From Lachnospiraceae bacterium (GTDB lineage Bacteria; Bacillota; Clostridia; Lachnospirales; Lachnospiraceae), in assembly GCA_024696825.1 (NCBI GenBank), contig JAILGL010000070.1, positions 1 through 36,138 of the forward strand: 36,138 nt of DNA, given 5' to 3'. Position 1 is the first letter of the stretch, and every line of letters starts with the position of its first letter. Both the position numbers and the translations under genes were made by a program. This document shows, one piece after another, positions 5,291 through 17,692 of this stretch. Below the pieces are notes generated by a model. It saw only the letters and a program-made list of their open reading frames with translations, searched no databases and was not told the origin of the DNA.

Positions 5291-7927
5291 TTATTCCGCA
5301 GAATCTTCTGCATCCTTTTTGGCTCTATCCACTAATTCTAAAACATCCTCTGGTGTTTCATTATTAGTAGCTTCTGCGCCTTCTGTACTCTCAGCATTAA
5401 CTAAAGTTTTAGCATTTTCAGTATTTTCAGCACCTTCTGCATTATTACTAACATCTGTGTCAGCCTGCTCAATTCTATCTCTTACCTTAGCAATTCCTGC
5501 AACCTTAACCTCAGTAGCCTCATCCTCGGCATCGATATTAATAAGCTTAACACCTGATGTAACACGGCTGAGCTTTGATATCTCATCTACCTTAAGCTTT
5601 ATAATAATTCCTTCTGTTGTAATAATCATTACTTCATTATCATCATTTACTGACTTAGCTGCTACAACATCACCGGTCTTTCCTGTAATCTTATAACATT
5701 TAATACCCTTTCCGCCTCTTCTGTGTGTAGGGAATTCTGATATATCAGTTCTCTTACCCATTCCATTTTCAGAAACGATAAGTATGTCAGAGCCCTGAGT
5801 ATCAAGCTGCATTGCCACAACCTCGTCATTATAATTAAGGTTAATACCTCTTACACCCATGGAGCTTCTACCGGTTGGACGCACGTCATTTTCATTGAAA
5901 CGGATGCACTGTCCAAACTTGGTAATGATAATAATATCTTTCTTTTTATTAGTAGATTTAACCTCGATAAGCTCGTCATCTTCCTTGAGATTAATAGCGA
6001 TGATACCTGTTTTTCTTATATTTGCAAACTCCTTCATAGGTGTTTTCTTAACTACACCGGTCTTAGTTGCAAGGAATAAGAATCTGTCTTCATCTACCTT
6101 TCTCATAGGAATTATAGCCGTTATATTCTCATCCGGCTGAAGTCTTAAGAGATTAACTATAGCTACACCTCTTGCGATTCTGGAGCTTTCCGGAATCTCG
6201 TAAGCCTTAAGTCTGTAAACTCTTCCCTTATTGGTAAAGAGTAAGAGCAGATGGTGAGTTGTGGTCATAATAAGGTCTTCAATATAATCATCCTTGATTG
6301 TATTCATTCCCTTTATTCCCTTACCTCCACGGTGCTGGCTCTTAAATGTATCTTCAGACATTCTCTTAATATAACCAAGCTTTGTCATGGTAATAACTAT
6401 ATTTTCATTTGGAATAAGATCCTCATCCTGTAAATCAAATTCATCAAATCCAATGCTTGTACGTCTTTCATCGCCAAACTTATCTCTGATTTCAATGATT
6501 TCAGTCTTAATTACTCCAAGAAGAATCTTTCTGTCAGAAAGGATTAATTTAAACTCTGCAATCTTCTTCTGAAGCTCAGCATATTCTGTTTCAATCTTTT
6601 CTCTTTCCAAACCTGTAAGAGCTCTAAGTCTCATATCTACAATTGCCTGAGTCTGAGCATCGGTAAGCTTAAATCTTTCCATGAGCTTTTCCTTGGCATC
6701 TGCAGTTGTCTTAGATCCTCTAATTATCTTAATAACCTCATCAATATTATCAAGGGCTACAAGTAATCCTTCTAATATATGAGCTCTTTCTTCTGCCTTA
6801 TTAAGATCATATTTTGTACGTCTTGTAACTACTTCCTCCTGATGTGCAAGATAATAATTTAACATCTGAAGGATATTCATAACTACAGGCTCATTTTTAT
6901 TAAGTGCAAGCATATTTACACCAAATGTATCCTGTAACTGTGTATGCTTATATAACTGATTGAGAATAATATTAGGATTGGCATCTCTTCTAAGCTCGAT
7001 GCAAATTCTCATACCTTCTCTGTTTGTCTCATCACGAAGATCTGTAACTCCGTCAATCTTCTTTTCCTTGCAAAGATGACTGATTTTTTCAATGAGTTTA
7101 GCCTTATTTACCATATATGGAAGCTCAGTAACAACGATTCTGTTCTTACCATTTTCCATAGGTTCTATCTCTGTTACGGCACGAACTCTAATCTTTCCAC
7201 GACCTGTTCTATAAGCTTCTTCTATTCCTTTCTTTCCAAGAATAGTAGCGCCTGTTGGGAAATCAGGTCCCTTTATAATATCTAAAATTTCTTCTATTTC
7301 TGTATCTCTATCTTCATCAACAGTATTATCAATAATCTTTACAACACCATCTATTACTTCATTTAAATTATGAGGTGGTATGTTAGTTGCCATACCTACG
7401 GCAATTCCCTGTGTACCATTAACAAGTAAGTTAGGATAACGTGCAGGAAGTACCTTTGGCTCTCTTTCTGTTTCGTCAAAGTTAGGTGTGAAATCTACTG
7501 TATCTTTTCCAATGTCCTGAAGCATTTCTACAGATATTTTACTAAGTCTTGCCTCAGTGTAACGCATGGCTGCTGCTGAATCTCCATCCACAGAACCGAA
7601 GTTTCCATGTCCGTCTACAAGTGGATATCTGGTATTCCAATCCTGAGCCATATTTACAAGAGCACCATAGATAGAGCTGTCACCATGTGGATGATACTTA
7701 CCCATGGTATCACCGACGATACGGGCACATTTACGATGTGGCTTATCAGGTCCGTTATTAAGCTCTGACATGGCAAAAAGAATTCTTCTCTGAACAGGTT
7801 TTAAACCATCTCTTACATCAGGAAGTGCTCTTGATGCGATTACAGACATTGCATAATCAATGTATGAAGTTTCCATTTCTTTTTTCAGGTCAACTTCATT
7901 TATTTTATCAAAAATATTCTCGTCCAT
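5291..7927 (-). CDS. gyrA: DNA gyrase subunit A
   Basis: An 878-residue GyrA. The N-terminal breakage-reunion domain shows [20 protein letters not shown] and the active-site tyrosine in A-A-M-R-Y-T-E-A-R, which forms the transient phosphotyrosyl-DNA link. The quinolone-determining stretch reads [13 protein letters not shown], keeping the Ser at the usual drug-contact position. The beta-pinwheel C-terminal domain carries a GyrA-box variant, QHRGGKG, needed for negative supercoiling. The last ~70 residues are a low-complexity Ala/Glu/Asn/Thr tail. The gene lies 14 bp behind gyrB in the dnaA-gyrA direction, and the two subunits form the A2B2 enzyme. Confidence 0.98.
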   Translation of the reverse strand: MDENIFDKINEVDLKKEMETSYIDYAMSVIASRALPDVRDGLKPVQRRILFAMSELNNGPDKPHRKCARIVGDTMGKYHPHGDSSIYGALVNMAQDWNTRYPLVDGHGNFGSVDGDSAAAMRYTEARLSKISVEMLQDIGKDTVDFTPNFDETEREPKVLPARYPNLLVNGTQGIAVGMATNIPPHNLNEVIDGVVKIIDNTVDEDRDTEIEEILDIIKGPDFPTGATILGKKGIEEAYRTGRGKIRVRAVTEIEPMENGKNRIVVTELPYMVNKAKLIEKISHLCKEKKIDGVTDLRDETNREGMRICIELRRDANPNIILNQLYKHTQLQDTFGVNMLALNKNEPVVMNILQMLNYYLAHQEEVVTRRTKYDLNKAEERAHILEGLLVALDNIDEVIKIIRGSKTTADAKEKLMERFKLTDAQTQAIVDMRLRALTGLEREKIETEYAELQKKIAEFKLILSDRKILLGVIKTEIIEIRDKFGDERRTSIGFDEFDLQDEDLIPNENIVITMTKLGYIKRMSEDTFKSQHRGGKGIKGMNTIKDDYIEDLIMTTTHHLLLLFTNKGRVYRLKAYEIPESSRIARGVAIVNLLRLQPDENITAIIPMRKVDEDRFLFLATKTGVVKKTPMKEFANIRKTGIIAINLKEDDELIEVKSTNKKKDIIIITKFGQCIRFNENDVRPTGRSSMGVRGINLNYNDEVVAMQLDTQGSDILIVSENGMGKRTDISEFPTHRRGGKGIKCYKITGKTGDVVAAKSVNDDNEVMIITTEGIIIKLKVDEISKLSRVTSGVKLINIDAEDEATEVKVAGIAKVRDRIEQADTDVSNNAEGAENTENAKTLVNAESTEGAEATNNETPEDVLELVDRAKKDAEDSAE

Positions 7928-7941
7928 TTTGTCTCCTATCC

Positions 7942-9921
<1,980 letters not shown>

Positions 9922-11007
9922 TTATTTTATTTCTTCCACAACGCCATTTTTTACATAAAAGGTTTTATCAAGTACAATGCTTGAATTAATAAATTCTTCA
10001 AGACCCGTACAGGTTATCATTGTTTGAATATCTTTTATGTTGTCCAGTAAAAAGTTCTGCCTGTCTCTGTCGAGTTCAGACATAACATCATCCAGTAAAA
10101 GCACCGGATTATCCCCTGTTACTCTTTTTACAATTTCTATCTCAGCGAGCTTTAATGCAAGAGCACAGGTTCTCTGCTGTCCCTGAGATCCATATTTTTT
10201 TAAATCTATATCACCATTTAAAAATATAATATCATCTCGATGAGGTCCCACATTAGTGGTCATGGTACTTAAATCCACATTTTCCTTAATTGCAAGCATT
10301 GTTGCAAAATCAACAGAATCCACATTTTTCTTATACTTAATATTAATGCTTTCTTTTTTTCCTGTTAATTTGTAGGTAATCTCTTCGAGTAATACACTTA
10401 AATTGTTAATAAATGATTCGCGAGTGTCTATAATTTTACAACCATATTCCACAAGCTTCTCATTCCATATTGGAAGGGTAGCCTTTAAATTATTATCATA
10501 ATAAATTTGCTTTAATAATTTGTTTCTCTGATTTAAAACTTTTTTGTATTGAGATAAATTATAAAAGTAAACTTGGTTTAACTGACAAAGCTCCATATCT
10601 ATAAATTTTCTTCTTTCGTCAGGACCATTTTTTATGATATTTAAATCCTCCGGTGAAAAAAATATAACATTTAAAAGTCCCATGAGTTCACCTGATTTTC
10701 TAAGTGGAACTCCATTAATAGCTATACCCTTTCCTTTATTTTTTTTAAGGTGCATATCTATTCTCTGTAAAATACCTTTTTTAGAAATAATAATTCTAAT
10801 ATGTGATTCATCCTCGCCTATTTTTATCATTTCCTTATCCTTGGCATTCTTATGAGATTTTGTAGTAGCACCGGTTATAACAGCTTCTAAAATATTAGTT
10901 TTTCCCTGAGCATTATTACCATAAATCATATTTACATGCTCATGAAAATCAATCTCTAAATTTTCATAATTACGAAAATTTTTAAGATTCATTGAAACTA
11001 TATGCAT
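9922..11007 (-). CDS. recF: DNA replication and repair protein RecF
   Basis: A 361-residue SMC-like ATPase. Walker A is GNNAQGKTN (about residues 30-38), the ABC-type signature is the Y-G-S-Q-G-Q-Q-R segment, and Walker B is L-L-L-D-D-V-M-S-E-L-D. RecF works with RecO and RecR to load RecA at gaps behind stalled forks. The ATG follows the stop of the S4-domain gene by two bases, so translation is coupled. Length and order (S4 protein, recF, gyrB) are standard. It lies in the gene line running from dnaA. Confidence 0.96.
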   Translation of the reverse strand: MHIVSMNLKNFRNYENLEIDFHEHVNMIYGNNAQGKTNILEAVITGATTKSHKNAKDKEMIKIGEDESHIRIIISKKGILQRIDMHLKKNKGKGIAINGVPLRKSGELMGLLNVIFFSPEDLNIIKNGPDERRKFIDMELCQLNQVYFYNLSQYKKVLNQRNKLLKQIYYDNNLKATLPIWNEKLVEYGCKIIDTRESFINNLSVLLEEITYKLTGKKESINIKYKKNVDSVDFATMLAIKENVDLSTMTTNVGPHRDDIIFLNGDIDLKKYGSQGQQRTCALALKLAEIEIVKRVTGDNPVLLLDDVMSELDRDRQNFLLDNIKDIQTMITCTGLEEFINSSIVLDKTFYVKNGVVEEIK

Positions 11008-11009
11008 AT

Positions 11010-11219
11010 TTATTTTGTAACCTCACAGGTAATACCATTAAATGTAAATGTATCACCTTCATAAAGCTTTTTGCCTCTACGTGTTTCTACTTCATTGTTT
11101 ACTAAAACTTCACCTTCAGTTATTACAATCTTAGCTTCAACTCCTGAAGATACAAGACCTGCAAGCTTAAGTGCCTGGCCAAGCTTTATAAACTCATCCT
11201 TTATAACTATTTTTTCCAT
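11010..11219 (-). CDS. yaaA: S4-domain RNA-binding protein
   Basis: A 69-residue protein consisting of one S4 fold (FIKLGQALKLAGLVSSGVEA, then I-T-E-G-E-V-L-V-N-N-E-V-E-T-R-R-G-K-K). This is the small RNA-binding protein encoded between dnaN and recF in most Firmicutes, known as YaaA or RlbA in Bacillus and thought to be involved in ribosome assembly. It is separated from recF by two bases. About 100 bp of plain AT-rich DNA separates it from dnaN. Confidence 0.92.
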   Translation of the reverse strand: MEKIVIKDEFIKLGQALKLAGLVSSGVEAKIVITEGEVLVNNEVETRRGKKLYEGDTFTFNGITCEVTK

Positions 11220-11321
11220 GTTTTTTCCTCACATAATTAATTTATGATTTTATAAGTTAATTAATTTTAATATTATATTATTTATATTTTTAATTATCTT
11301 ATACTTTTTAATTCATAAATA

Positions 11322-12473
11322 TTATATGTTGATTGGTAATATAATATAAATGTAATTATTTTCATCATCCCTAATAGTACATGGGGACTTGCTGTTGTTA
11401 AAATACATTTTTATATTTTCATCATCAATTGCTCTTAAGGCATCTAAGATAAATTTTGGATTAAAGCCAATGGTGAGATCATCACCATTCTTTTCCACTT
11501 CAATATCTTCATCCATTGCTGCAAATGAAGCATTCATATTGAAATTAGCATTATTATCACTAATGTTAATAACTAAAGGTCTCTTATCTATTTCTTTTCT
11601 AAGAAGCATACTTCTGTCGATAGTATCATGAAGTTCCTTCTTGTTAATAATAATGTTAGTATTGCTGTCATAGCTAATCATTCTGTCAACTGCATAATAA
11701 TTACCATCTATAAGTCTGGAAACAATTACTGTATCATCAAATACAAACATTACATGCTTCTCAGTAAAATACATATTAACCATTGACTCAGCATCATCAG
11801 ATAATATCTTACTTATTTCTCTTAAAACCTTTCCAGGAATAATAACCTTTTTACTCTCATATTCCTTAGAAAGCTGCACATTACGAATAGCGATTCTGTT
11901 ACCGTCAATAGCTATAACTCTAAGGGAACTGCCATTAATCTCGAAGCACTCACCTGTCATAACCACTACATTTTCATTTTCTGAAATAGAAAATTCAGTC
12001 TGATTAATTATATTTTTGAGACCAAGCATTGTTATATCCACTGATGATCCCTTAACTATAGATGGAAGCTGTGGAAATGTATCTGCAGAAAGAACCTTTA
12101 ATGTGAAATTAGCCTTTCCTGACTTAATAGTCATATCAGCCTTTTCATATACTGCATCCTCTCCCTCTTCTACATCTTCCTTTTTAACCTCAACAAAATC
12201 AGAAACTGATATACTAACTTCATCACTAGGAAGCTTGTGAACCATATCTGAGAAAATCTTTGCTTCTACACAAATCTTACCAGGAGTAATAACCTCTGCA
12301 TCAAAAGAAGTTTCAATTCCTAAATCTAAATTATTAGAAGTGATCTTCACCTTATTATCATCAGCTTCTATTACTATATAGCTTAAAATCTTAATACTAC
12401 TTTTACCTGGTACTGCTCTTAATGCTATATTAAGAGAATTGCTAAGTTTTGTCTTATTACATTTTATATTCAT
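11322..12473 (-). CDS. dnaN: DNA polymerase III beta subunit (sliding clamp)
   Basis: A 383-residue sliding clamp with three repeats of the clamp fold. The C-terminal end reads I-Y-I-I-L-P-I-N-I, in place of the usual P-V/M-R-L close. It forms a ring that tethers DNA polymerase III and docks repair proteins and ligase. Two ATGs are possible: 12482 and 12473. The second (MNIKCNKTKLSNSL) is chosen because AGGA lies about 10 bases upstream, while it would be too close to the first. The gene sits downstream of dnaA after a 287-bp gap. Confidence 0.95.
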   Translation of the reverse strand: MNIKCNKTKLSNSLNIALRAVPGKSSIKILSYIVIEADDNKVKITSNNLDLGIETSFDAEVITPGKICVEAKIFSDMVHKLPSDEVSISVSDFVEVKKEDVEEGEDAVYEKADMTIKSGKANFTLKVLSADTFPQLPSIVKGSSVDITMLGLKNIINQTEFSISENENVVVMTGECFEINGSSLRVIAIDGNRIAIRNVQLSKEYESKKVIIPGKVLREISKILSDDAESMVNMYFTEKHVMFVFDDTVIVSRLIDGNYYAVDRMISYDSNTNIIINKKELHDTIDRSMLLRKEIDKRPLVINISDNNANFNMNASFAAMDEDIEVEKNGDDLTIGFNPKFILDALRAIDDENIKMYFNNSKSPCTIRDDENNYIYIILPINI

Positions 12474-12760
12474 AATATTCATTTCCTTTCAAAATGAGTT
12501 TTGATGAATTTGTTCATATCCATGCTTAAAAATTTTTAAATGCGCTGTCTGCAAAAATATATAAATAAATAACTTATTTTTTAATATTAGTATTATTATA
12601 GGCTGTGAATTTGTTAATATGTATCTCAAACCATAATAAATACAGAATTTGTTATATTGAATAAGTTATTAGTTTTTTTGTGATTTTTGTTAACTGATGT
12701 TTATTAAAAATTTGATGATTTTCTATCAAATTTAAGATATTAACAAAAAATGTTGAAATG
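12474..12760. other. AT-rich dnaA-dnaN intergenic region
   Basis: A gap of 287 bp that is very AT-rich, with no gene and no good DnaA box (TTATCCACA) on either strand. In Bacillus subtilis the corresponding gap carries part of a two-part origin and the unwinding region. Here all clear boxes are on the other side of dnaA, so a role in unwinding is possible but unsupported. Confidence 0.4.
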
Positions 12761-14212
12761 TTATTTATTTATCCCCAACTTCTTTAATACATTGCCGAAG
12801 TTCTCGTTAAACTCGGGATATTTGGAAGGATTGCTTAACATTTCTTTGGCCTTTTTTTCACCGTTTATAACAGTGGAATGGTCTTTACCGCCCAATTCTT
12901 CGCCAATTGCCTTAAGTGAATTATTTGTGTATTGACGTGCAATGTACATACACATGTGTCTAGGCTCTACTAATTCCTGAAGTCTTTTCTTACTCTTAAT
13001 ATCTGAAATAGGAATTGCATATATATCACAGATAACCTGAAGAATATGATTAATGGTAAGAGTTTTATTAGAACCTGAGCTAATCATATCAGCTATCTCA
13101 CGCTTAACCTCTTCAACAGTAAGTTCATAATTTCTGGATCTGGAAAGGAGTATTATTTTATTCATGGCTCCTTCAAGCTCTCTTATATTAGAAGAAACAT
13201 TATCAGCTATATACTGAAGAATCTCATCACTAATAGGATTAGTAAGGTTTTCTTCCTCAACCTTCTGTTTAAGAATAGCCATTCTTGTTTCATAGGTTGG
13301 CATATTTACATCTACAGGAAGACCTGATAAGAATCTTGAACGCATTCTTTCTTCAAGTACGTCTAAGTCCTTTGGCTTCTTATCACAGGTAAGGACTATC
13401 TGACTACCCTGTTCATAGAGTTCATTAAAGGTATTAAAGAACTCATTCTGAACTGCTTCCTTTCCTATAATAAACTGAATATCATCTACTAAAAGAACAT
13501 CTACATTACGATATTTATTTCTAAAAATGGTTGTGCTGCTTGAATCTCTGTTATTCTGACGAATGGCTTCTATGATTTCATTAGTGAACTTTTCACTTGT
13601 TACATAGAGGACATTCTTAGTATTATCATCATCTAATATCTTGTTAGCGATAGCATGCATAAGGTGAGTCTTACCAAGTCCTGCATTACCATATATAAAT
13701 AAAGGATTAAGACTTCTGTCACCAGGATGCTCTGCTACTCTAAGACAAGCATTATAAACCATCTTATTCTCATCACCTGAAATATAGGTGTCAAAGGTAT
13801 ACTTAGGATTAATGTTAGAATGGTTATGACGATTATCTGAATTATTAAATGAAGTAGGAGCTTCCATATTAGTATCATTGGAAATCTCTACAGCTTCTGC
13901 ATCAACAGGAAGATCTTTAAGATCCTCTTCAAGGAAGAATTCAACCTCTATATCATTAGTTATATCTACATTAGCCTTAATAGAAGTACTGAACTGCTCC
14001 TTAAAATTCTTATTCATGAACTTTTTAGTTGTATCACTATTAGCATCCGGATTCTCCATATTAATAATGATTCTAACCAGTCCATTACTATAGCTATGAA
14101 ATTTAACATTCCTTATAAATGTATCAAACTGGAATGAATTATTCATAAGGTTACCTATAAAGGTAATAATGTCTTCCCATTTATCAGCTATGGATGATTC
14201 TATATTAATCAC
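12761..14212 (-). CDS. dnaA: Chromosomal replication initiator protein DnaA
   Basis: A 483-residue DnaA. Domain I is at about 1-95, and domain II is a short Asn-rich linker. The AAA+ domain III has Walker A GNAGLGKTH and Walker B V-L-L-V-D-D-I-Q-F-I. Domain IV has the DNA-binding signature GGKDHSTV. The protein binds DnaA boxes in the adjacent origin and melts it. The start codon is GTG at 14210-14212, preceded by AAGGAG nine bases upstream. The non-ATG start may limit translation. The gene reads away from oriC toward dnaN, so it is probably autoregulated through the boxes upstream. Confidence 0.98.
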   Translation of the reverse strand: MINIESSIADKWEDIITFIGNLMNNSFQFDTFIRNVKFHSYSNGLVRIIINMENPDANSDTTKKFMNKNFKEQFSTSIKANVDITNDIEVEFFLEEDLKDLPVDAEAVEISNDTNMEAPTSFNNSDNRHNHSNINPKYTFDTYISGDENKMVYNACLRVAEHPGDRSLNPLFIYGNAGLGKTHLMHAIANKILDDDNTKNVLYVTSEKFTNEIIEAIRQNNRDSSSTTIFRNKYRNVDVLLVDDIQFIIGKEAVQNEFFNTFNELYEQGSQIVLTCDKKPKDLDVLEERMRSRFLSGLPVDVNMPTYETRMAILKQKVEEENLTNPISDEILQYIADNVSSNIRELEGAMNKIILLSRSRNYELTVEEVKREIADMISSGSNKTLTINHILQVICDIYAIPISDIKSKKRLQELVEPRHMCMYIARQYTNNSLKAIGEELGGKDHSTVINGEKKAKEMLSNPSKYPEFNENFGNVLKKLGINK

Positions 14213-15026
14213 GTTTATTAGCTCCTTACATAATGATTATAGTATAAAAGATTATAGTTATATGTAGTTATATGTACTGAAATATGTATGCAGCTTATAT
14301 GTAAAAATATACATAAAAGAGTATACAAATTTATATAACCATAACCTATCTAATTTTATATCAAAATGAGAAAAATTACAAGAAAATATGAAGAAAGTCA
14401 TATATAAAAATGGGATAGTTATCAACAAATGTGGATAACTTGTTAATAAAAATGTTGATTATTATGGATAAAATTAAATGCTTAAAAATCGGACTTTTTC
14501 ACAAATGTGAATAAAAATGTGAATAAATGGGGGTATTTTTTTTATAACTAACATTTAATCCACAAAATGTGGATAAAAAAGATATGTTTATAAAAATGTT
14601 TACTACAAAAGTAGAATAGTATATTATAGATAAAAACATGTGTGGATAAATTATGTGGATAATTGTTTATTACCGTTGCGGAAAACTAGATAATGTATGT
14701 TATTATTTTCGAACACAATATGAGTTTCTTCCTATTATAATGTAAAATATAAAAAATGATTATTATCATGTTTTTCCACCAAATAACCAAAATTATCAAC
14801 ATTCATATCACAACTTATTCACATAGTTATCAAGAAGCTTTTGAAAAATTTTTTCATCTTATTAGAAGTTATCAACCATTTTTGTCCACTTTTACACATT
14901 ATTTTTTTAGTTTATTAGATAAAAATATCTTCTGTTCTCCTTTTTATTTTTCTGGATGATCTTTTATGATCCTTTAATTTGTCTTCAGAGAATACTAAAG
15001 AATACTGAAAAATAAGTAAAAACTAC
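14213..15026. other. Chromosomal replication origin (oriC) with DnaA-box cluster
   Basis: About 0.8 kb of non-coding, very AT-rich DNA between divergent dnaA and rpmH. Perfect DnaA boxes (TTATCCACA) on the minus strand are at 14430-14438, 14568-14576, 14641-14649 and 14654-14662. One-mismatch boxes on the minus strand are at 14506-14514 and 14518-14526. One-mismatch plus-strand boxes are at 14419-14427 (TTATCAACA), 14556-14564 (TAATCCACA), 14793-14801 (TTATCAACA) and 14815-14823 (TTATTCACA). Strong boxes left of 14.67 kb point one way and those right of 14.79 kb point the other. ATATGTA-type repeats fill 14250-14330. Divergent gene direction on the two sides supports bidirectional replication starting here. 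Confidence 0.92.
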
Positions 15027-15055
15027 TTGACTTATTAAAAATATGTGATTATAAT
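15027..15055 (+). promoter_or_regulatory. Promoter of the rpmH-rnpA operon
   Basis: TTGACT (15027-15032) and a perfect TATAAT (15050-15055) are separated by exactly 17 bp, a near-ideal sigma-A promoter. It gives a leader of about 105 bases before rpmH. It sits at the right edge of the origin, so DnaA binding nearby could influence it (inference). Confidence 0.88.
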
Positions 15056-15167
15056 GAACTTTGCATGCGATTTTTTATAGTTTATGCTTAGCTTAGGCTA
15101 TACATCTATATTTAATCTAGTGCATATACAAAGTTTTATTAGAATAAAAAAAGGAGGTAATATCACT

Positions 15168-15302
15168 ATGAAGATGACTTATCAGCCAAAGAAAAGACAG
15201 AGATCTAAAGTACATGGATTCAGAAAGAGAATGCAGACTTCTAATGGTAGAAAAGTCTTAGCTGCAAGAAGAGCTAAGGGTAGACATAAGTTGACTGTAT
15301 AG
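15168..15302 (+). CDS. rpmH: 50S ribosomal protein L34
   Basis: A 44-residue, very basic protein with the universal L34 pattern [11 protein letters not shown], then H-G-F-R-K-R-M and [13 protein letters not shown]. The frame is open further upstream, but the ATG at 15168 is certain because AAAGGAGG lies just ahead and the family starts with M-K-x-T-Y-Q-P. It is the first gene of the conserved rpmH-rnpA-yidD-yidC-jag line and reads away from the origin. Confidence 0.98.
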   Translation: MKMTYQPKKRQRSKVHGFRKRMQTSNGRKVLAARRAKGRHKLTV

Positions 15303-15352
15303 GCTGCAAATTATTGTAGCCTTTTCTCTACTTATGGATTAGGTAAATTAAT

Positions 15353-15697
15353 ATGTTTGTTTCATTAAAAAAGAATTATGAATTTGTAAATGTATATCAA
15401 AATGGTAACTCTATTGCTAATAGACAATTGGTTGTCTATATATTGAAGAATGACAGGGATAGTAATAGGTTTGGAATTTCAGTTAGCAAAAAGGTAGGAA
15501 ACAGTGTAGTAAGACATAGAATTACCAGATTGATAAGAGAAAGTATCAGATTAAATTTAGATAGATTTGAGTCCGGTTATGATATAGTTATCGTTGCCAG
15601 ATATTCCGTAAAAAACGAAGGTTTTATTTCTGTTGAAAAGTCTCTTTTGCATTTATTAGGTAAGCATGGATTATTATTGGATAAATATAATAAGTAA
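15353..15697 (+). CDS. rnpA: Ribonuclease P protein component
   Basis: A 114-residue basic protein. It carries the family core RFGISVSKKVGNSVVRHRIT followed by R-L-I-R-E-S-I-R, the conserved helix that binds the RNase P RNA and the pre-tRNA leader. It assists the catalytic RNA in removing 5' leaders from tRNA precursors. It lies 50 bp behind rpmH in the same direction, and the two are normally co-transcribed. Confidence 0.97.
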   Translation: MFVSLKKNYEFVNVYQNGNSIANRQLVVYILKNDRDSNRFGISVSKKVGNSVVRHRITRLIRESIRLNLDRFESGYDIVIVARYSVKNEGFISVEKSLLHLLGKHGLLLDKYNK

Positions 15698-15772
15698 GAT
15701 TATAAATATACCTATAATTAATAAATGCAGAAGCTTATATATATGTGATACGTGTGTTATTGAGGTATTATC

Positions 15773-15982
15773 ATGAGTAAAATTTGTATATTATTAATAA
15801 GATTTTACCAAAAGTTTATATCCCCTTTAAAGCCACCATGCTGTATCTATACTCCTACTTGTTCAGAGTATGCGATTATAGCGTTTAAAAAGTACGGCTT
15901 TTTTAAGGGATTTTTTTTAAGTGTAAAAAGAATTTTGAGATGCCATCCTTTCCATAAGGGTGGATATGATCCTGTACCTTAA
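15773..15982 (+). CDS. yidD: Membrane protein insertion efficiency factor YidD
   Basis: A 69-residue protein with the hallmark Y-Q-K-F-I-S-P, the cysteine motif [11 protein letters not shown] and the C-terminal [14 protein letters not shown]. YidD is a small amphipathic membrane-associated protein that helps the YidC insertase. Its place between rnpA and yidC is the conserved one. About 300 bp of AT-rich DNA with no other feature that I can support separates it from yidC. Confidence 0.96.
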   Translation: MSKICILLIRFYQKFISPLKPPCCIYTPTCSEYAIIAFKKYGFFKGFFLSVKRILRCHPFHKGGYDPVP

Positions 15983-16279
15983 TATACATTTCTTCATTAT
16001 TCAATTAAATCCCATTTATTTATAATTCATTTTTAATTAGCAGTTTTATAATCCATAAGAAAATCTTGTAATAATGATAGTATGTACTATGCTCATTTAT
16101 AATATTTTTTTTTAAATATTTAGTAGTAATATTTGTAAATTTTTTGGTGTTATAAATGATTACAGGATTAAAAAAATTTTAGAAAAAAGTTATATAATTA
16201 TAAGAAAAAACAAATGAAAAATAACTAAAATAACTACTATTAATCTAAGTTGTAAAATAGTTATTGAAAGGATTATTTA

Positions 16280-17692
16280 ATGAGTAGTTTTGGAATTTTA
16301 ACAACTTATAATGGAGCAATTCTTGGACCAATTGCTAAGTTATTAGGTGTAATTCTTGAAGGAATTTATAAGATTTTAGCTAACATTGGAATTGAAAATA
16401 CAGGAGTTTGTATTATTATATTTACATTTTTGATAAACGCTCTTATGATACCTTTACAGGTTAAGCAGCAAAAGTTTTCAAAGATGTCTTCTATTATGAA
16501 TCCTGAGCTTCAGAAAATTCAGAATAAATATAAGAATAAAAAAGATCAGGAATCACAGAGAAAACAGAACCTTGAGATTCAGGCAGTTTATCAGAAATAT
16601 GGAGTTAGTCCTGTTGCAGGATGTCTTCCATTACTTATTACATTTCCAATTATCTTCGCCTTGTATCGAGTAATTTATAATGTGCCTGCATATGTTTCTT
16701 CAGTTGGTCACATTTATGAAAATCTTGCAAAACCTCTTAAGGAGGCTGGTATTAAGGTTGATTATCTTTGGGAAGTAACAGGACGTAAGAATCCTACTTA
16801 TGTTGTAAATAATGCTATTAAGGCTGCTAAGAAAGCAACAGAAGCTAAGAAATCAGTTAGTGTAAATTATTATATTGATGTTTTATCTCAGTATACTTCA
16901 GCAAACTTTGATATGTTAAAAAAAGCACTTGTTAAAGATGGTAAAGATACTGCTGAAATAGTTAGTACTATTGCATCTACAAAGAGTAAGGCTGCACGTA
17001 TTAATACATTTTTAGGTATGAATATTGCTGACCTTCCTAAGATTAAATCCTTAAGTGTTTTAATACCAATTGTTTCTGTAATTACACAGTACATTAGTTC
17101 AAAAATTAGTATGGCTTCAACACCACAGAATAATAATAAGAATTCACAGAACGATGTAACAAATGCTACTATGAAGTCAATGACAACAGTTATGCCATTT
17201 GTATCAGGTGTTATGTGTTTCATGTTCCCTATCGGTGTTGGTATTTACTGGATTGCCGGTAATGTATTCCGTATATTCCAGTCATTATTTATAAATCTTT
17301 ATTTTGATAAGAAGGATCTTCAGAAAGAGATTTCAGATAATGTAGACAAGTCCAAAAGACGTTTCAAAATGCTTGGAATGGAAGATGATGAAATTAAAAA
17401 ATTAACTAATAAAAAGATTCCAACTGATAAAGAAATTCAGGATTCTAAGCTTGGAAACAAAAAGACAGAAGAAAGCACTAAGACAGAAAAGAAACCAGTA
17501 AGCTATTATGCTAATGGTGGTAAAAATAATAAGAAAAATAATAGAAAAAATAATAATAAAAATGCTAATAATAATTCAAATAATTCTGAGAAAGCTAAGA
17601 CTACAGATTCAGAGTCTAAGGAAGCTACAAAGAATTATAAGAAGGGTTCAATTAGTTCATATGCAAATATGTTGAACCGTCGTGACTCATAA
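16280..17692 (+). CDS. yidC: Membrane protein insertase YidC (Oxa1 family)
   Basis: A 470-residue Oxa1-type insertase. Transmembrane segments are visible near residues 30-58, 115-140 (GCLPLLITFPIIFALYRVIY), 250-268 and 300-335 (ending in I-G-V-G-I-Y-W-I-A-G-N). The first cytoplasmic loop has the family pattern P-L-Q-V-K-Q-Q-K-F-S-K-M. No lipobox is visible, unlike many Firmicute YidC lipoproteins. An insertion of about 100 residues lies between the second and third hydrophobic blocks. The last ~110 residues are cytoplasmic, Lys/Asn-rich low complexity, which may contact ribosomes as in other long-tailed Oxa1 proteins (inference). Confidence 0.96.
   Translation: MSSFGILTTYNGAILGPIAKLLGVILEGIYKILANIGIENTGVCIIIFTFLINALMIPLQVKQQKFSKMSSIMNPELQKIQNKYKNKKDQESQRKQNLEIQAVYQKYGVSPVAGCLPLLITFPIIFALYRVIYNVPAYVSSVGHIYENLAKPLKEAGIKVDYLWEVTGRKNPTYVVNNAIKAAKKATEAKKSVSVNYYIDVLSQYTSANFDMLKKALVKDGKDTAEIVSTIASTKSKAARINTFLGMNIADLPKIKSLSVLIPIVSVITQYISSKISMASTPQNNNKNSQNDVTNATMKSMTTVMPFVSGVMCFMFPIGVGIYWIAGNVFRIFQSLFINLYFDKKDLQKEISDNVDKSKRRFKMLGMEDDEIKKLTNKKIPTDKEIQDSKLGNKKTEESTKTEKKPVSYYANGGKNNKKNNRKNNNKNANNNSNNSEKAKTTDSESKEATKNYKKGSISSYANMLNRRDS

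Noticed and set aside
5319-5696. Long plus-strand frame opposite the end of gyrA
   Set aside because: It mirrors the Ala/Thr/Glu-rich low-complexity tail of GyrA. No ribosome binding site or domain; a shadow of the real gene.
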